DNA of 64,000 bases, taken from NCBI GenBank assembly GCA_944319745.1, contig CALUET010000022.1, forward strand, positions 1 to 64,000, read 5' to 3'. This DNA comes from an uncultured Phocaeicola sp. Lineage in GTDB: Bacteria; Bacteroidota; Bacteroidia; Bacteroidales; Bacteroidaceae. Positions 36,077 through 44,822 of the stretch are shown here, piece after piece (the stretch's first letter is position 1; each line of letters opens with the position of its first letter). The position numbers and the translations under genes are program-made. Under the pieces are notes generated by a model that did no database searches, had not been told where the DNA came from, and saw only the letters and a program-made list of their open reading frames with translations.

Positions 36077-36190
36077 TCTTAATTCTTTTTTAATTGTTAC
36101 TACTAAAAAACATTTCCTCACGTTTTACATTCCCGGACAAAGAAAAATAAAACGTTCAGAATTAAACTTTTATCACTATTTGATAATAAT
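36077..36190 (-). promoter_or_regulatory. Leader region of the rplM operon
   Basis: About 115 nt of transcribed, non-coding sequence lies between the rplM promoter and the GTG start. Ribosomal operons often carry protein-binding leaders here, and an L13-binding leader is plausible. I could not define a convincing secondary structure by eye. Confidence 0.35.
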
Positions 36191-36197
36191 CGGCTTG

Positions 36198-36228
36198 CAA
36201 AGATACAGCTTTTCGGCGAAACAACAAA
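36198..36228 (-). promoter_or_regulatory. Consensus promoter of rplM-rpsI-rpsB-tsf
   Basis: On the minus strand TTTG (36228-36225), a 19-bp spacer and TATCTTTG (36205-36198) fully match the Bacteroides consensus. The remaining 165 bp up to the GH92 stop hold no gene and only a weak 7-bp inverted repeat (36271-36277 with 36315-36321). Confidence 0.8.
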
Positions 36229-36393
36229 AGTTTTATTTATTTTTCGCAACCGCATGTCTACAATTATTTCCTCGCCATCTTCCATAAACGCCCTCAACCA
36301 GTGACAGAAAGGCCTGGCGAGAGCAATAAAAAGCGGCCGAAAAACGGTATTTCATTAGCAGGCCAAGTGAATACTGCACCGCATTTTTCCCGA

Positions 36394-38397
36394 TTAATAA
36401 CAGAACAGCAATACACCGCCTTCCAGCAAGTCGGCATGAGATATTCGAAAATCTTCCAGCAAACGGCCGTTGAACATAATTTTGTCGATGGGGGCATTTT
36501 TATCGGAACGCCCCTTTGTTTGTATTGAAAGATGCCGTCCGTTGGGCAAGTTTATCTCGATCTTTTCGAAAATAGGCGACACCAACTCATACCACGCCTC
36601 ACCCACTGTCATCGGATACAATCCCATAGAGCCGAAAAGGAACCACGCGCTCATTGTGCCATCGTCTTCATCCATTTCCGGACTGTAGCCTTCCGGTTCA
36701 TTCTTAAAGGCCTTCCCTACGTAAGGAGTCCGGAACTCGGCATTACCTCCGTAGCGATGCACCATCGGTTCCGTCAGCAACTTGCGAACGATTTGCTGCG
36801 AACGTTCGGGAGCACCCAGGCGATTGAACAGGAAAGGAACATGGATATCCGGCTCATTTCCCTGGTTATATAAATGATGTTCAAAGAAATAAATCAACTG
36901 ATCCCTGAGTTGATCTTTTCCTACCCATTCTATCATCTTATCCAGATACTGCGGGGCTGCCCACCGATACTGCCAACGCGTGCCCTGATACAAACCGTTG
37001 TTGCGCATCACTTCAAACTGCGGAGTAATCAACATAAACTCAGACTTCCACACGTTTTCGAAGAGCTTTTGCGAACGATCTGCATATATTATCGAATCTT
37101 TTTCCTCGCCCACGATGCCGGAGATCTGCGCCATCGCCCACAAATCGCAGGCCGATTCCATCTTCTGATCGGGAGAAGCCATCGGAAGACGCTCCATTTC
37201 TTCTTTCATGCCGGCATATCCGATACGGAAATCCAAGTCGGTTATTCCCTTCCGATAAGCATCGAGCAGTAAAATAACGGCATGTTCTGTTCTGACCGTG
37301 GGCGTCGACTCGAAGGGTGTTGCCCAGTCTTTTTTGCCGGTCCGATATAAATGCAGCAAAGACATCGACATATCGCGCATAGATTCGGGATCGGTCAGGA
37401 CAAGGAACGGGAACTTTGTACGGAAAGTATCCCACAATGACCAGTTACTATAATAGCGGAATCCGTCGGCCGTGTAAATCTTTCCGTCCGTTCCCAAGTA
37501 TCTTCCGTCGGAAGAAGTCACATCCACCGGACTTAAATTCACGCGATACAGAGCGGTGTAAAACAATGCCCTTTCATCTTCCGTGCCGCCTTTCACCGAG
37601 AACATGTCCAGTTTTTCATTCCACATCCGCGCCGCCCGCTTCTTCAGATGAGCAAAAGAATGTTTCCGGAAACGATTATTTTCCACACGTGCCTGCTCCA
37701 TATCTATGGGAGAAACAGCAATGCGCAACTCTATCTTTCTTTCCTTTTCTTCAACAGGGCGCAATTCTCCGGTCGTTTCAGACAGCTTTTTAAATACAAA
37801 ATCGACATCTCCCTGTAAGACAAAGAACAAACGATAAGCACCATGACTGCATACAGTCTTCGCTTTTATCCATCCTTCCACCGTACGGCTGTCAGTCTGA
37901 CGGAAAGAACAAGTCGCCACATTTTCAAATGTAGAAGCAAAATCAATATGGAAATACGGCTCCTTACCTTCCGGGAATGCATAACGCTCAAGAGCAACAG
38001 TGGGAGTTGCCGACAATTCCACCGTCACACCATTCGTAAAAGCCGCCGTATAATATCCCGGAACAGCCTGTTCCGTTGCCTTATCTATCAGCAACTTTTC
38101 CGACAATAAAGCCGGGCGGATACGGAGATTCCCGCCTCCCCCGCTGCATCCCACTCCCGACAACCGGTTGATTGATATGCCTGATATATTTGGAACAGCA
38201 TAATCATACCCGGCATGTGTACGGGGATCACTGTCGGGACAAACGCAAATCATGCCAAAAGGAACCGTTGCCCCCGGAGCAACTTGCCCGTTGTCTCCCG
38301 AGGTTCCGGCAAACAAGTTTACATACCGACTGTTATGCGAAGCAAAACAGCCTGCGGCACATACCGCAAACAATACCGACAAACAAAACTTTTTCAT
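36394..38397 (-). CDS. GH92 enzyme with Gln at the catalytic-acid position
   Basis: A 667-residue exported glycoside hydrolase family 92 protein. The signal ends near AAGC (Cys17, possible lipoprotein). The N-terminal beta-sandwich (about 22-230) starts with YVNLFAGTSGDNGQVAPGA. The helical barrel has SLWDTFRTKFP, GNEPDIH and the base motif DEDDGTMSAW. The catalytic-acid motif reads LYQGTRWQYRW: Gln471 stands where alpha-mannosidases have Glu (codon 36985-36987). A Gln here is known from CcGH92_5, which cleaves mannose-1-phospho-6-mannose, so mannosyl-phosphate removal is the inferred role. It is 162 bp after the other GH92 gene, with a hairpin between. Confidence 0.87.
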   Translation of the reverse strand: MKKFCLSVLFAVCAAGCFASHNSRYVNLFAGTSGDNGQVAPGATVPFGMICVCPDSDPRTHAGYDYAVPNISGISINRLSGVGCSGGGGNLRIRPALLSEKLLIDKATEQAVPGYYTAAFTNGVTVELSATPTVALERYAFPEGKEPYFHIDFASTFENVATCSFRQTDSRTVEGWIKAKTVCSHGAYRLFFVLQGDVDFVFKKLSETTGELRPVEEKERKIELRIAVSPIDMEQARVENNRFRKHSFAHLKKRAARMWNEKLDMFSVKGGTEDERALFYTALYRVNLSPVDVTSSDGRYLGTDGKIYTADGFRYYSNWSLWDTFRTKFPFLVLTDPESMRDMSMSLLHLYRTGKKDWATPFESTPTVRTEHAVILLLDAYRKGITDLDFRIGYAGMKEEMERLPMASPDQKMESACDLWAMAQISGIVGEEKDSIIYADRSQKLFENVWKSEFMLITPQFEVMRNNGLYQGTRWQYRWAAPQYLDKMIEWVGKDQLRDQLIYFFEHHLYNQGNEPDIHVPFLFNRLGAPERSQQIVRKLLTEPMVHRYGGNAEFRTPYVGKAFKNEPEGYSPEMDEDDGTMSAWFLFGSMGLYPMTVGEAWYELVSPIFEKIEINLPNGRHLSIQTKGRSDKNAPIDKIMFNGRLLEDFRISHADLLEGGVLLFCY

Positions 38398-38424
38398 TTC
38401 ACTTCAACCTTTCATGATTATAAC

Positions 38425-38515
38425 AAAATTGCCCCAGGCTCGGATTCCGGTGTCGAAAATATCGTCATGCTTAACATAACCTGCCGACAACCCCATCCGA
38501 ACTCAGGGCAATTTT
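38425..38515 (-). repeat. Long inverted repeat between the two GH92 genes
   Basis: Arms at 38425-38445 and 38495-38515 match inversely at 17 of 21 positions, including a perfect 10-bp outer stem. In the minus-strand RNA three of the four mismatches become G-U pairs, so 20 of 21 positions can pair; the plus-strand RNA would not gain these. Four Ts follow. It may be an attenuator, a weak terminator or an mRNA-stabilising stem setting the ratio of the two enzymes. Confidence 0.6.
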
Positions 38516-38559
38516 ACTTTTCCTTTACGGAAACGAATTCCGCATTCGCATCCGACCTT

Positions 38560-40863
38560 TTATTTATTTTTCAGTTCATTTGTAAATGAATAAGGAGCAT
38601 CTTCCGGCTGAATACCACGATTCGTATTCGGTTCTTCCGCCATCTTGTAAGAAATAGAGACACCCTTCAACAAATCTTCATGCGTCAAATAATTCTTCGT
38701 ATAGTCTTGTCCGTCTACTTTCATCGAAGAAATATAACGATTTTCCGTACTGTTATTAGCAGCATCAATGGTAACAGTCTTTCCATTTTCCAGGTGCAAT
38801 TTCACTTGTTTAAAGTACGGTGTACCCAAAACATACTGATTTGCTCCCGGACAAACAGGATAAAATCCCATAGCCGAAAAGACGTACCATGCAGAAGTCT
38901 GGCCGTTATCTTCATCACCACAGTAACCATCCGGATTAGCATTGTACAGCTTATCCATCACTTCACGTATATGATACTGAGCTTTCCAGGGTTGTGCAGA
39001 ATAATTGTATAAGTAAATCATGTGCTGGATCGGCTGGTTTCCATGAGCATAATTCCCCATGTTCATTATCTGCATTTCACGAATTTCATGAATAACCCCG
39101 CCATAATAGCTGTCATCGAAGATAGGCGGAACAGAGAATACCGAATCCATCATAATATTAAACTCATCATTTCCTCCCATCAAATCGATCAATCCTTGAG
39201 GATCGTGGAATACTGACCATGAATAATGCCAGCTGTTTCCTTCAGTAAACGCATCTCCCCACTTCAACGGATTAAACGGACTTTGGAAGGTTCCGTCTTC
39301 ATTCTTTCCACGCATCAATTTATGTTCCGGATCGAACAGGTTCTTGTAGTTCATTGCACGCTGAGCATAAACTGCAATTTCCTCTTCCGGTTTGTTCAAC
39401 GCCTTACCAAACTGATAAATACACCAGTCGTCATAAGCATATTCAAGGGTACGTGCTGCGTTTTCATTGATGCCGACATTATAAGGAACATAGCCCAATC
39501 TGTTGTAATAGTCGTAGCCGAGACGCCCGCTTGATGCGACTTGCGGATGAACGGCATTCGCTCCGTGAACTACAGCTTCCCACAAAGTCTCTGCATCGTA
39601 ACCGCGTATCCCTTTCAAGTATGCATCTGCCACAACAGAAGCCGAGTTATTTCCAACCATACAACCTCTGTGTCCGGGGCTGGACCATTCGGGCAAGAAA
39701 CCACTTTCCTTATATGCATTAGCCCATCCTTCCTGCATTTTCTGGCTCATCGACGGGTAAACCAGATTCACGAAGGGGAACAAACAGCGGAAAGTATCCC
39801 AGAAACCTGTGCCCGTAAAGAGATATCCCGGCAACACTTCCCCGTTGTACGGGCTGTAATGAACCGGCTCTCCTTTTTCGTTTATCTCATACATACTGTG
39901 AGGGAACAGCACCGAACGATACATACATGAATAGAATGTACGTAAATGATCTACGTTATCGTCAGAAACTTCAATACGTCCCAAAATATCATTCCATTTA
40001 TCTCGGCCCTTAGCCATCACCTGATCAAACGAATCGTTGCCAACTTCTTTCAGATTCAATTCGGCCTGTTCCGGACTGATAAAGGAAGAAGCCACACGCA
40101 TGTTGACTTGTTCGCCTTTATGCGTCTTGAAACCTATCAGAGCGCCTGCATGATTTGCTGTTGACTCAAGCTTGGTATCATCAATCTTTCCGTCGGTAAC
40201 TGCAGCCGTATATGTAAACGGTTTATCGAAAACTACGACAAAATAGTTTTTAAAGTTCGCGGGAACGCCGCCACTGTTTCTCGTCGTATAACCGATAATT
40301 TTGTTTTCTTCCGGTATAACTTTGATGGAAGATCCTCTATCAAATGCGTCTACAATGACATAAGAATGGTCGTTTTCGGGGAAAGTAAAACGAAACATTG
40401 CTGCACGTTCGGTGGGAGTTATTTCAGTCACAACGTCGTGTTCTGCCAAATATACCCGATAATAGTACGGTTTTGCGACTTCTGCTTTATGAGAGAACCA
40501 GCTGGCACGCTCATCTTGGTCGAACATCGGGCGACCGGTTACCGGCATAATTGAGAATTGGCCGAAGTCATTGATCCAGGGACTCGGCTGGTGTGTTTGC
40601 TTGAATCCTCTGATTTTATAAGAATCATACGTATATGCCCAACCGTCTCCCATGCGTCCTGTCTGAGGAGACCAGAAATTCATTCCCCAAGGAAGAGCAA
40701 TGGCCGGATAAGTATTCCCGGTAGACAAAGCAAAAGTTGACTTCGAACCGACCAGCGTACTTACGTAATCCACCGGATCCTGCTGGGTGAATGAAGTCTT
40801 TTTCTCCGTTGTTGCACAGCTTACCATCAATAAACTGACAGCAAATACAAAAAGTTTTTTCAT
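38560..40863 (-). CDS. GH92 alpha-mannosidase, lipoprotein
   Basis: A 767-residue calcium-dependent exo-alpha-mannosidase acting outside the cytoplasm. The lipobox MVSC has Cys16. The N-terminal domain has ALPWGMNFWSPQ and HQPSPWINDFGQF. The helical barrel has TGFWDTFRCLFPF, the catalytic-acid motif FTEGNSWHYSW (Glu541), HGNQPIQH and, 109 residues after Glu541, the base motif DEDNG (Asp650, Asp652). This spacing equals that of Glu533 and Asp642/644 in BT3990. Linkage preference cannot be read. It has its own consensus promoter. Confidence 0.92.
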   Translation of the reverse strand: MKKLFVFAVSLLMVSCATTEKKTSFTQQDPVDYVSTLVGSKSTFALSTGNTYPAIALPWGMNFWSPQTGRMGDGWAYTYDSYKIRGFKQTHQPSPWINDFGQFSIMPVTGRPMFDQDERASWFSHKAEVAKPYYYRVYLAEHDVVTEITPTERAAMFRFTFPENDHSYVIVDAFDRGSSIKVIPEENKIIGYTTRNSGGVPANFKNYFVVVFDKPFTYTAAVTDGKIDDTKLESTANHAGALIGFKTHKGEQVNMRVASSFISPEQAELNLKEVGNDSFDQVMAKGRDKWNDILGRIEVSDDNVDHLRTFYSCMYRSVLFPHSMYEINEKGEPVHYSPYNGEVLPGYLFTGTGFWDTFRCLFPFVNLVYPSMSQKMQEGWANAYKESGFLPEWSSPGHRGCMVGNNSASVVADAYLKGIRGYDAETLWEAVVHGANAVHPQVASSGRLGYDYYNRLGYVPYNVGINENAARTLEYAYDDWCIYQFGKALNKPEEEIAVYAQRAMNYKNLFDPEHKLMRGKNEDGTFQSPFNPLKWGDAFTEGNSWHYSWSVFHDPQGLIDLMGGNDEFNIMMDSVFSVPPIFDDSYYGGVIHEIREMQIMNMGNYAHGNQPIQHMIYLYNYSAQPWKAQYHIREVMDKLYNANPDGYCGDEDNGQTSAWYVFSAMGFYPVCPGANQYVLGTPYFKQVKLHLENGKTVTIDAANNSTENRYISSMKVDGQDYTKNYLTHEDLLKGVSISYKMAEEPNTNRGIQPEDAPYSFTNELKNK

Positions 40864-40981
40864 AAATATTAATATTATTGATAAATTATTTCCCGTTCTT
40901 TTATCAGAAATGCCGCGTTCTTTACACCCGTTTTTCCCGTAAAATTTTCCATAAGCCGCAGACGAATGGAAAACGGCGCCC

Positions 40982-41014
40982 CAAAGATATTCAATTTTAA
41001 TGGTTTATACCAAA
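40982..41014 (-). promoter_or_regulatory. Consensus promoter before the GH92 gene
   Basis: On the minus strand TTTG (41014-41011), a 21-bp spacer and TATCTTTG (40989-40982) fit the Bacteroides consensus. It implies a leader of about 110 nt, and expression of the two GH92 genes partly independent of the GH76 gene. Confidence 0.7.
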
Positions 41015-41080
41015 TGAAACGTCTATTTTTACAGCATTTCACACTTAATCTTTTTCCGATGCTTTCCGAATCAATAAATC

Positions 41081-43246
41081 TTACCACCGGATTTCCACCT
41101 TCACGCCTCCCGGATCATTCTCAAAGACAAGCCGTAATGTTTTAGAATCCTCATCCCACTGCGTATCACATGCAACTCCGTCGACCGTCACCTCCAAAGG
41201 TTTCTTCGGCAGCAAAACCCTCGACACGTTTGTCGTTTCGGCGGGGCTTTTGGCCACAAACGTATAGCTGTTTTCGGAAACATTCTCCTCATATACACGT
41301 GACGCACCGCAAAGAACTTTTGCACGAATGCCGTCAGGCAATGCATTTAAATCATACAAATATCCTTGTTCGCCGGGTTGTAATATTTTTTCTTTTAGAA
41401 CGGGCAGATCTTTGTCGAAAAGATCTATATACAAACCCTGCAATGTCAATGGCTGTTCCGAGACGCTTTCATCCAAAACGGACGCCACGATATACGGATC
41501 GCGCTTCACGAGGAAAAAGTTTTTCTGCTCAACTTCTTCTCCACACGCCTCATGATATGCTTGCGATACCGTAGAGAAATAGGCATCATCTCCTCCGGCT
41601 TTTAACACAAAGTGCTTCGGATCTTTACGAATGACGTAAACCGTTCCTTTATCACAAGCGTATGTCCCTTCCGGAACTTTCTTTTCCAGCCCCAGAAGTT
41701 CGAACAAATGTTCTGAAGGCGCCGCATAAGAATTTCCATCGGAATTCCACCATTCCAGAACCGACTGATACGGATCGATGTCTTCCCCGCAATAAATCAA
41801 GACACCGCCCTGCTTTACCCAGTCTGCAATATACTTATGATATTCCGATTTCATGGGTTTCATGTTCGAATAAGACATGATAAGCACCTTCAAACCTGCA
41901 AATGTTTCCTTAAAAGGTGTATTTTCCATGTGCACCAGTTCAACGGGAATTCCCCGCTTCAACAAGGGCAATGTCTGACCGTAAAAGCTGGAAAATTGCG
42001 GATCGTCGTAGCCATTGTGATTCGGAAAGCGCTGAAACATCAAGGAATTTGCCATGAGAACTCCTATCCCATGCGTTCCATTTATTTTGTTTTCCGACTT
42101 GCTTATGTCATTCAGCGTATTTATCATTACCTGCATTTGCGTAGAATATGCACGGGGGATGCGCTCCTTTCTGTCTGTTCCCGCCACTCTGTACAAGCCT
42201 TCATAAATACGATCGGGCCAAGGCATCACCTCGTATGTGTCAACATCCGGGAACATTAACTGTGCAGCAAAGGTAGCCTGGTAATTAATCTTGTAGTCCA
42301 ACCAGTCTTTTGCCCGGTCTTCTATCGGATCCGTAAGGAAATACATTTCTCTGTTCAACGGCGCCGTCATCGACTTCATACTGCCATATTCCAGATAAGC
42401 GTTCTCAAAAACCCGCTCACGCAAAACGCCCTTATAATAATTCGGTTCCCGTGATGTTCCCGTCCAAACCTGAGCGATATATCCGTCCACGCAATCCAAT
42501 GATGCCAAGCTGGCCTCCGGACTCACAATCTGCCACGATGTATAATTCACAAGAGAGTGAGTCGGCACATAACACTTCACGTCCAAGCCTTTGCTTCGTC
42601 CGTATTCTTTCGCATAAGTAAAGATTTTATCGAGGGCATTGTAGTAGAGAAAATACTTCAATTTATTCGACAAATATGTATTTTCCGGCGATTCATGTTG
42701 CGGACGCCACGCAAAGCCGTAATACTTTTCCCACTCGTCTTTGAATGCTTCACTGTATCCTCCTCTTGCCCAGAACTCCGGTTCTTCCAAATAAATTGAC
42801 GTTATTCCGGCATCGATAACACGTTTTATCTGCGTCTCCTGCATGTAACGTATGAAACTTTCCGTAGGCACAATATAAGGTATCAGGTGACCATGTGCTA
42901 TTTCATTCCCATCCTTATCGCGTTGTCCTTCGCGCAAATGAGTCGTATCGCCATCCCATTTTCCAAGAAAATAGTCCTGATATTCTCCCCAAGCCACGCC
43001 CGTCATGAACTGTGTCTGGTAACCTTTATCGCGCCACGACTGCAAACGTTGCTCAAAAGACAAGCCCGGACGATCTACCGTACCGTAAACAAGAGCGGCA
43101 TCTGCCCGCACATCTGTAAGAGGTTTCCACGGTCCCGATGTTTGAAATATCGTTTTTGCCGTCTGTTCTGTTTCTTGTTTTTCCACACACCCCGTCAATA
43201 GCGTAAACAGACAAAACGCTTTTATGACTCCAACTTTTGTATTCAT
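41081..43246 (-). CDS. Unassigned lipoprotein resembling a clan GH-A glycoside hydrolase
   Basis: A 721-residue exported lipoprotein (lipobox LTGC, Cys20). Residues about 45-385 read like a (beta/alpha)8 barrel. Candidate acids are Glu154, Glu155 and Glu157 in SIYLEEPEFW, with further acids near residues 285-310. Residues about 390-490 resemble a class I amidotransferase-like (beta-galactosidase trimerisation) domain, with GIGVLMANS and VKQGGVLIYCGED. A beta-sandwich tail (about 560-721) follows. This recalls GH42-like layouts, but I cannot place it in a known family. It starts 25 bp after the GH76 gene and lies next to two GH92 genes, so a role in mannan or mannosylated-glycan degradation is inferred. 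Confidence 0.7.
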   Translation of the reverse strand: MNTKVGVIKAFCLFTLLTGCVEKQETEQTAKTIFQTSGPWKPLTDVRADAALVYGTVDRPGLSFEQRLQSWRDKGYQTQFMTGVAWGEYQDYFLGKWDGDTTHLREGQRDKDGNEIAHGHLIPYIVPTESFIRYMQETQIKRVIDAGITSIYLEEPEFWARGGYSEAFKDEWEKYYGFAWRPQHESPENTYLSNKLKYFLYYNALDKIFTYAKEYGRSKGLDVKCYVPTHSLVNYTSWQIVSPEASLASLDCVDGYIAQVWTGTSREPNYYKGVLRERVFENAYLEYGSMKSMTAPLNREMYFLTDPIEDRAKDWLDYKINYQATFAAQLMFPDVDTYEVMPWPDRIYEGLYRVAGTDRKERIPRAYSTQMQVMINTLNDISKSENKINGTHGIGVLMANSLMFQRFPNHNGYDDPQFSSFYGQTLPLLKRGIPVELVHMENTPFKETFAGLKVLIMSYSNMKPMKSEYHKYIADWVKQGGVLIYCGEDIDPYQSVLEWWNSDGNSYAAPSEHLFELLGLEKKVPEGTYACDKGTVYVIRKDPKHFVLKAGGDDAYFSTVSQAYHEACGEEVEQKNFFLVKRDPYIVASVLDESVSEQPLTLQGLYIDLFDKDLPVLKEKILQPGEQGYLYDLNALPDGIRAKVLCGASRVYEENVSENSYTFVAKSPAETTNVSRVLLPKKPLEVTVDGVACDTQWDEDSKTLRLVFENDPGGVKVEIRW

Positions 43247-43271
43247 GATATAAATTTAAATAAACATTCTT

Positions 43272-44528
43272 CTATTTATCGTCGGGGAACAACAGCATCA
43301 ACGCCGGAATGCCGGAAGCAGAATAACTGTCGACAACCGCTCCTTCCGGCAAAGGTTGACTGTAATCTCCGCCGCATATATTTCGTGTTTTGTCACGATT
43401 TGCCCAACCGATGCGAATATTCCGCTGCAAGAAAGGCAGATATTGTGTCTGTCCGCAGTCATAAACCAGCATAGCAATGTATTCCGAGAAAATGGCAGTG
43501 TAGATACCTTGCTCGATTCCCCGCTCGAACGGAAGCAAATCATGCTCTTCCGACATCTCATTCACCGTATAATCTGTTGCCGTAAGTGCATTTTCCAGAT
43601 AATGTTTCTCGCCTGTTGCCTCATAAAGCAATACCGAAGCCCCGATAAATGTTGCCTGATTATAAACATGTGTTTTCCAATTCGGTTCTCCGGAGCCATG
43701 CTTGCTGTCGGCAATTCTTCCCGTTTGCGGATCGAAAAGATTCTTTTCTCCCCATGCATAAATTTCCTTGGCCTTATCCAGATATTGCGTTTTTGTCTGA
43801 TACGAAGGAACACGTTCTGAAGATTCTTTCCTCTTTTTCGGTACATTATTATATAATGTCATTGCTGCAACAACGGTAGGAAAGTTAATGCATGCCATCT
43901 TCCCGTCGCGATTACTATCGTTTGGTTTCGGATTCCGAATGGGTTGCCATTGCCAAAACATGCCTCCCTTTTCTTCATCGTAAGAGCCTGTATCACCTAC
44001 CTTTTCCGAGCCGTACCACACACGACTAAAGCTTGCTTCCGCCAAATCCAGGTATTCTTTCTCCCCAAACAACTCGTAAGCACGTGTCAAAGTAATCGTC
44101 CACCACTGAATGTCATCGTAAATAAACCAACCGGTATTCTCGTTGTTATCGTGAAAATCAAAGTTTTCATACTGAGCTTTATTCCCTTCAAATATCTTAC
44201 GGCACAAGTCCTTATACTGTTTTTCACGCGCTTTATCTTTCTGTTTCACGGCCAAACGGTAGGCATTCATCGCCATGTCCCAGTACATTGGCTGGCACCA
44301 TATCGCAGCAGCTCCGTTAAAACGGTCAACCGCATGAGCATACTCCGTAGACGTTTTATAGATATATTTATCCGAATCAAGGAATATTTCATTAAAAGCT
44401 TCGTATGCTTTCCATACATCTGCCCTCGTATATTTCGGATAATTCTCGTTTCCTTCATCGGAAACATGCTTTTCTGCCCACATCAAAGAAGGCAACAGAC
44501 ATAACACAACCCACAATACTTTTTTCAT
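43272..44528 (-). CDS. GH76 endo-alpha-1,6-mannanase
   Basis: A 418-residue secreted enzyme (signal cleaved near MWAEK) of the (alpha/alpha)6 GH76 fold, which cuts alpha-1,6-mannan backbones of fungal mannan. The family motif WFIYDDIQWWT carries the catalytic pair Asp138-Asp139. HAVDRFNGAAAIWCQPMYWDMA and an Asn/Gly-rich region are also typical. It is the first gene of the mannan locus, with a promoter at 44620-44650 and a leader of about 85 nt. Confidence 0.88.
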   Translation of the reverse strand: MKKVLWVVLCLLPSLMWAEKHVSDEGNENYPKYTRADVWKAYEAFNEIFLDSDKYIYKTSTEYAHAVDRFNGAAAIWCQPMYWDMAMNAYRLAVKQKDKAREKQYKDLCRKIFEGNKAQYENFDFHDNNENTGWFIYDDIQWWTITLTRAYELFGEKEYLDLAEASFSRVWYGSEKVGDTGSYDEEKGGMFWQWQPIRNPKPNDSNRDGKMACINFPTVVAAMTLYNNVPKKRKESSERVPSYQTKTQYLDKAKEIYAWGEKNLFDPQTGRIADSKHGSGEPNWKTHVYNQATFIGASVLLYEATGEKHYLENALTATDYTVNEMSEEHDLLPFERGIEQGIYTAIFSEYIAMLVYDCGQTQYLPFLQRNIRIGWANRDKTRNICGGDYSQPLPEGAVVDSYSASGIPALMLLFPDDK

Positions 44529-44619
44529 AGCTCAATATATTTTATCAGATCATACGGCATCCCAGACAAGCCGCATTTCATTGTTCTTTTCGATTTACAC
44601 AAAGAATATCAAATATTTG

Positions 44620-44650
44620 CAAAGTTAAAATAACTTTTTCACTACACAAT
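44620..44650 (-). promoter_or_regulatory. Promoter before the GH76 gene
   Basis: On the minus strand ATTG (44650-44647, three of four -33 bases), a 19-bp spacer and TAACTTTG (44627-44620) fit the Bacteroides consensus. Confidence 0.6.
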
Positions 44651-44743
44651 ATTTGTCAGACAAAAAGCAAAAAGAATCCGTTTTTACGTTTTTCTTTTGC
44701 AAAAAAACAAGCACATTTTTTCACTTCCGACGCTGTTTATTTG

Positions 44744-44802
44744 CAAAAAAATCCCGTTGTTTTTCCCTGAAGGATGCAGCATCCGGGGAAAGACAACGGG
44801 AT
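44744..44802 (-). terminator. Terminator of the rhamnose operon
   Basis: On the minus strand a long stem with one interruption (44802-44784 with 44767-44750) is followed by a run of Ts. It lies 20 bp after the GH106 stop and separates the rhamnose operon from the mannan locus. Confidence 0.8.
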
Positions 44803-44822
44803 CTTCCGCAAAAAACAGTTCT

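Noticed and set aside
36271-36321. Possible terminator after the Gln-type GH92 gene
   Set aside because: Only a 7-bp stem with a loop of nearly 40 nt and no T run.
38560-40863. HGNQP in this GH92, at first read as a lost catalytic Glu
   Set aside because: Counting 109 residues back from the DED base motif puts the catalytic acid at Glu541 in FTEGNSW, which is intact; GNQP is a different loop.
40875-41087. 70-codon minus-strand ORF upstream of the GH92 gene
   Set aside because: It contains the predicted promoter and overlaps the end of the preceding gene; no family features.
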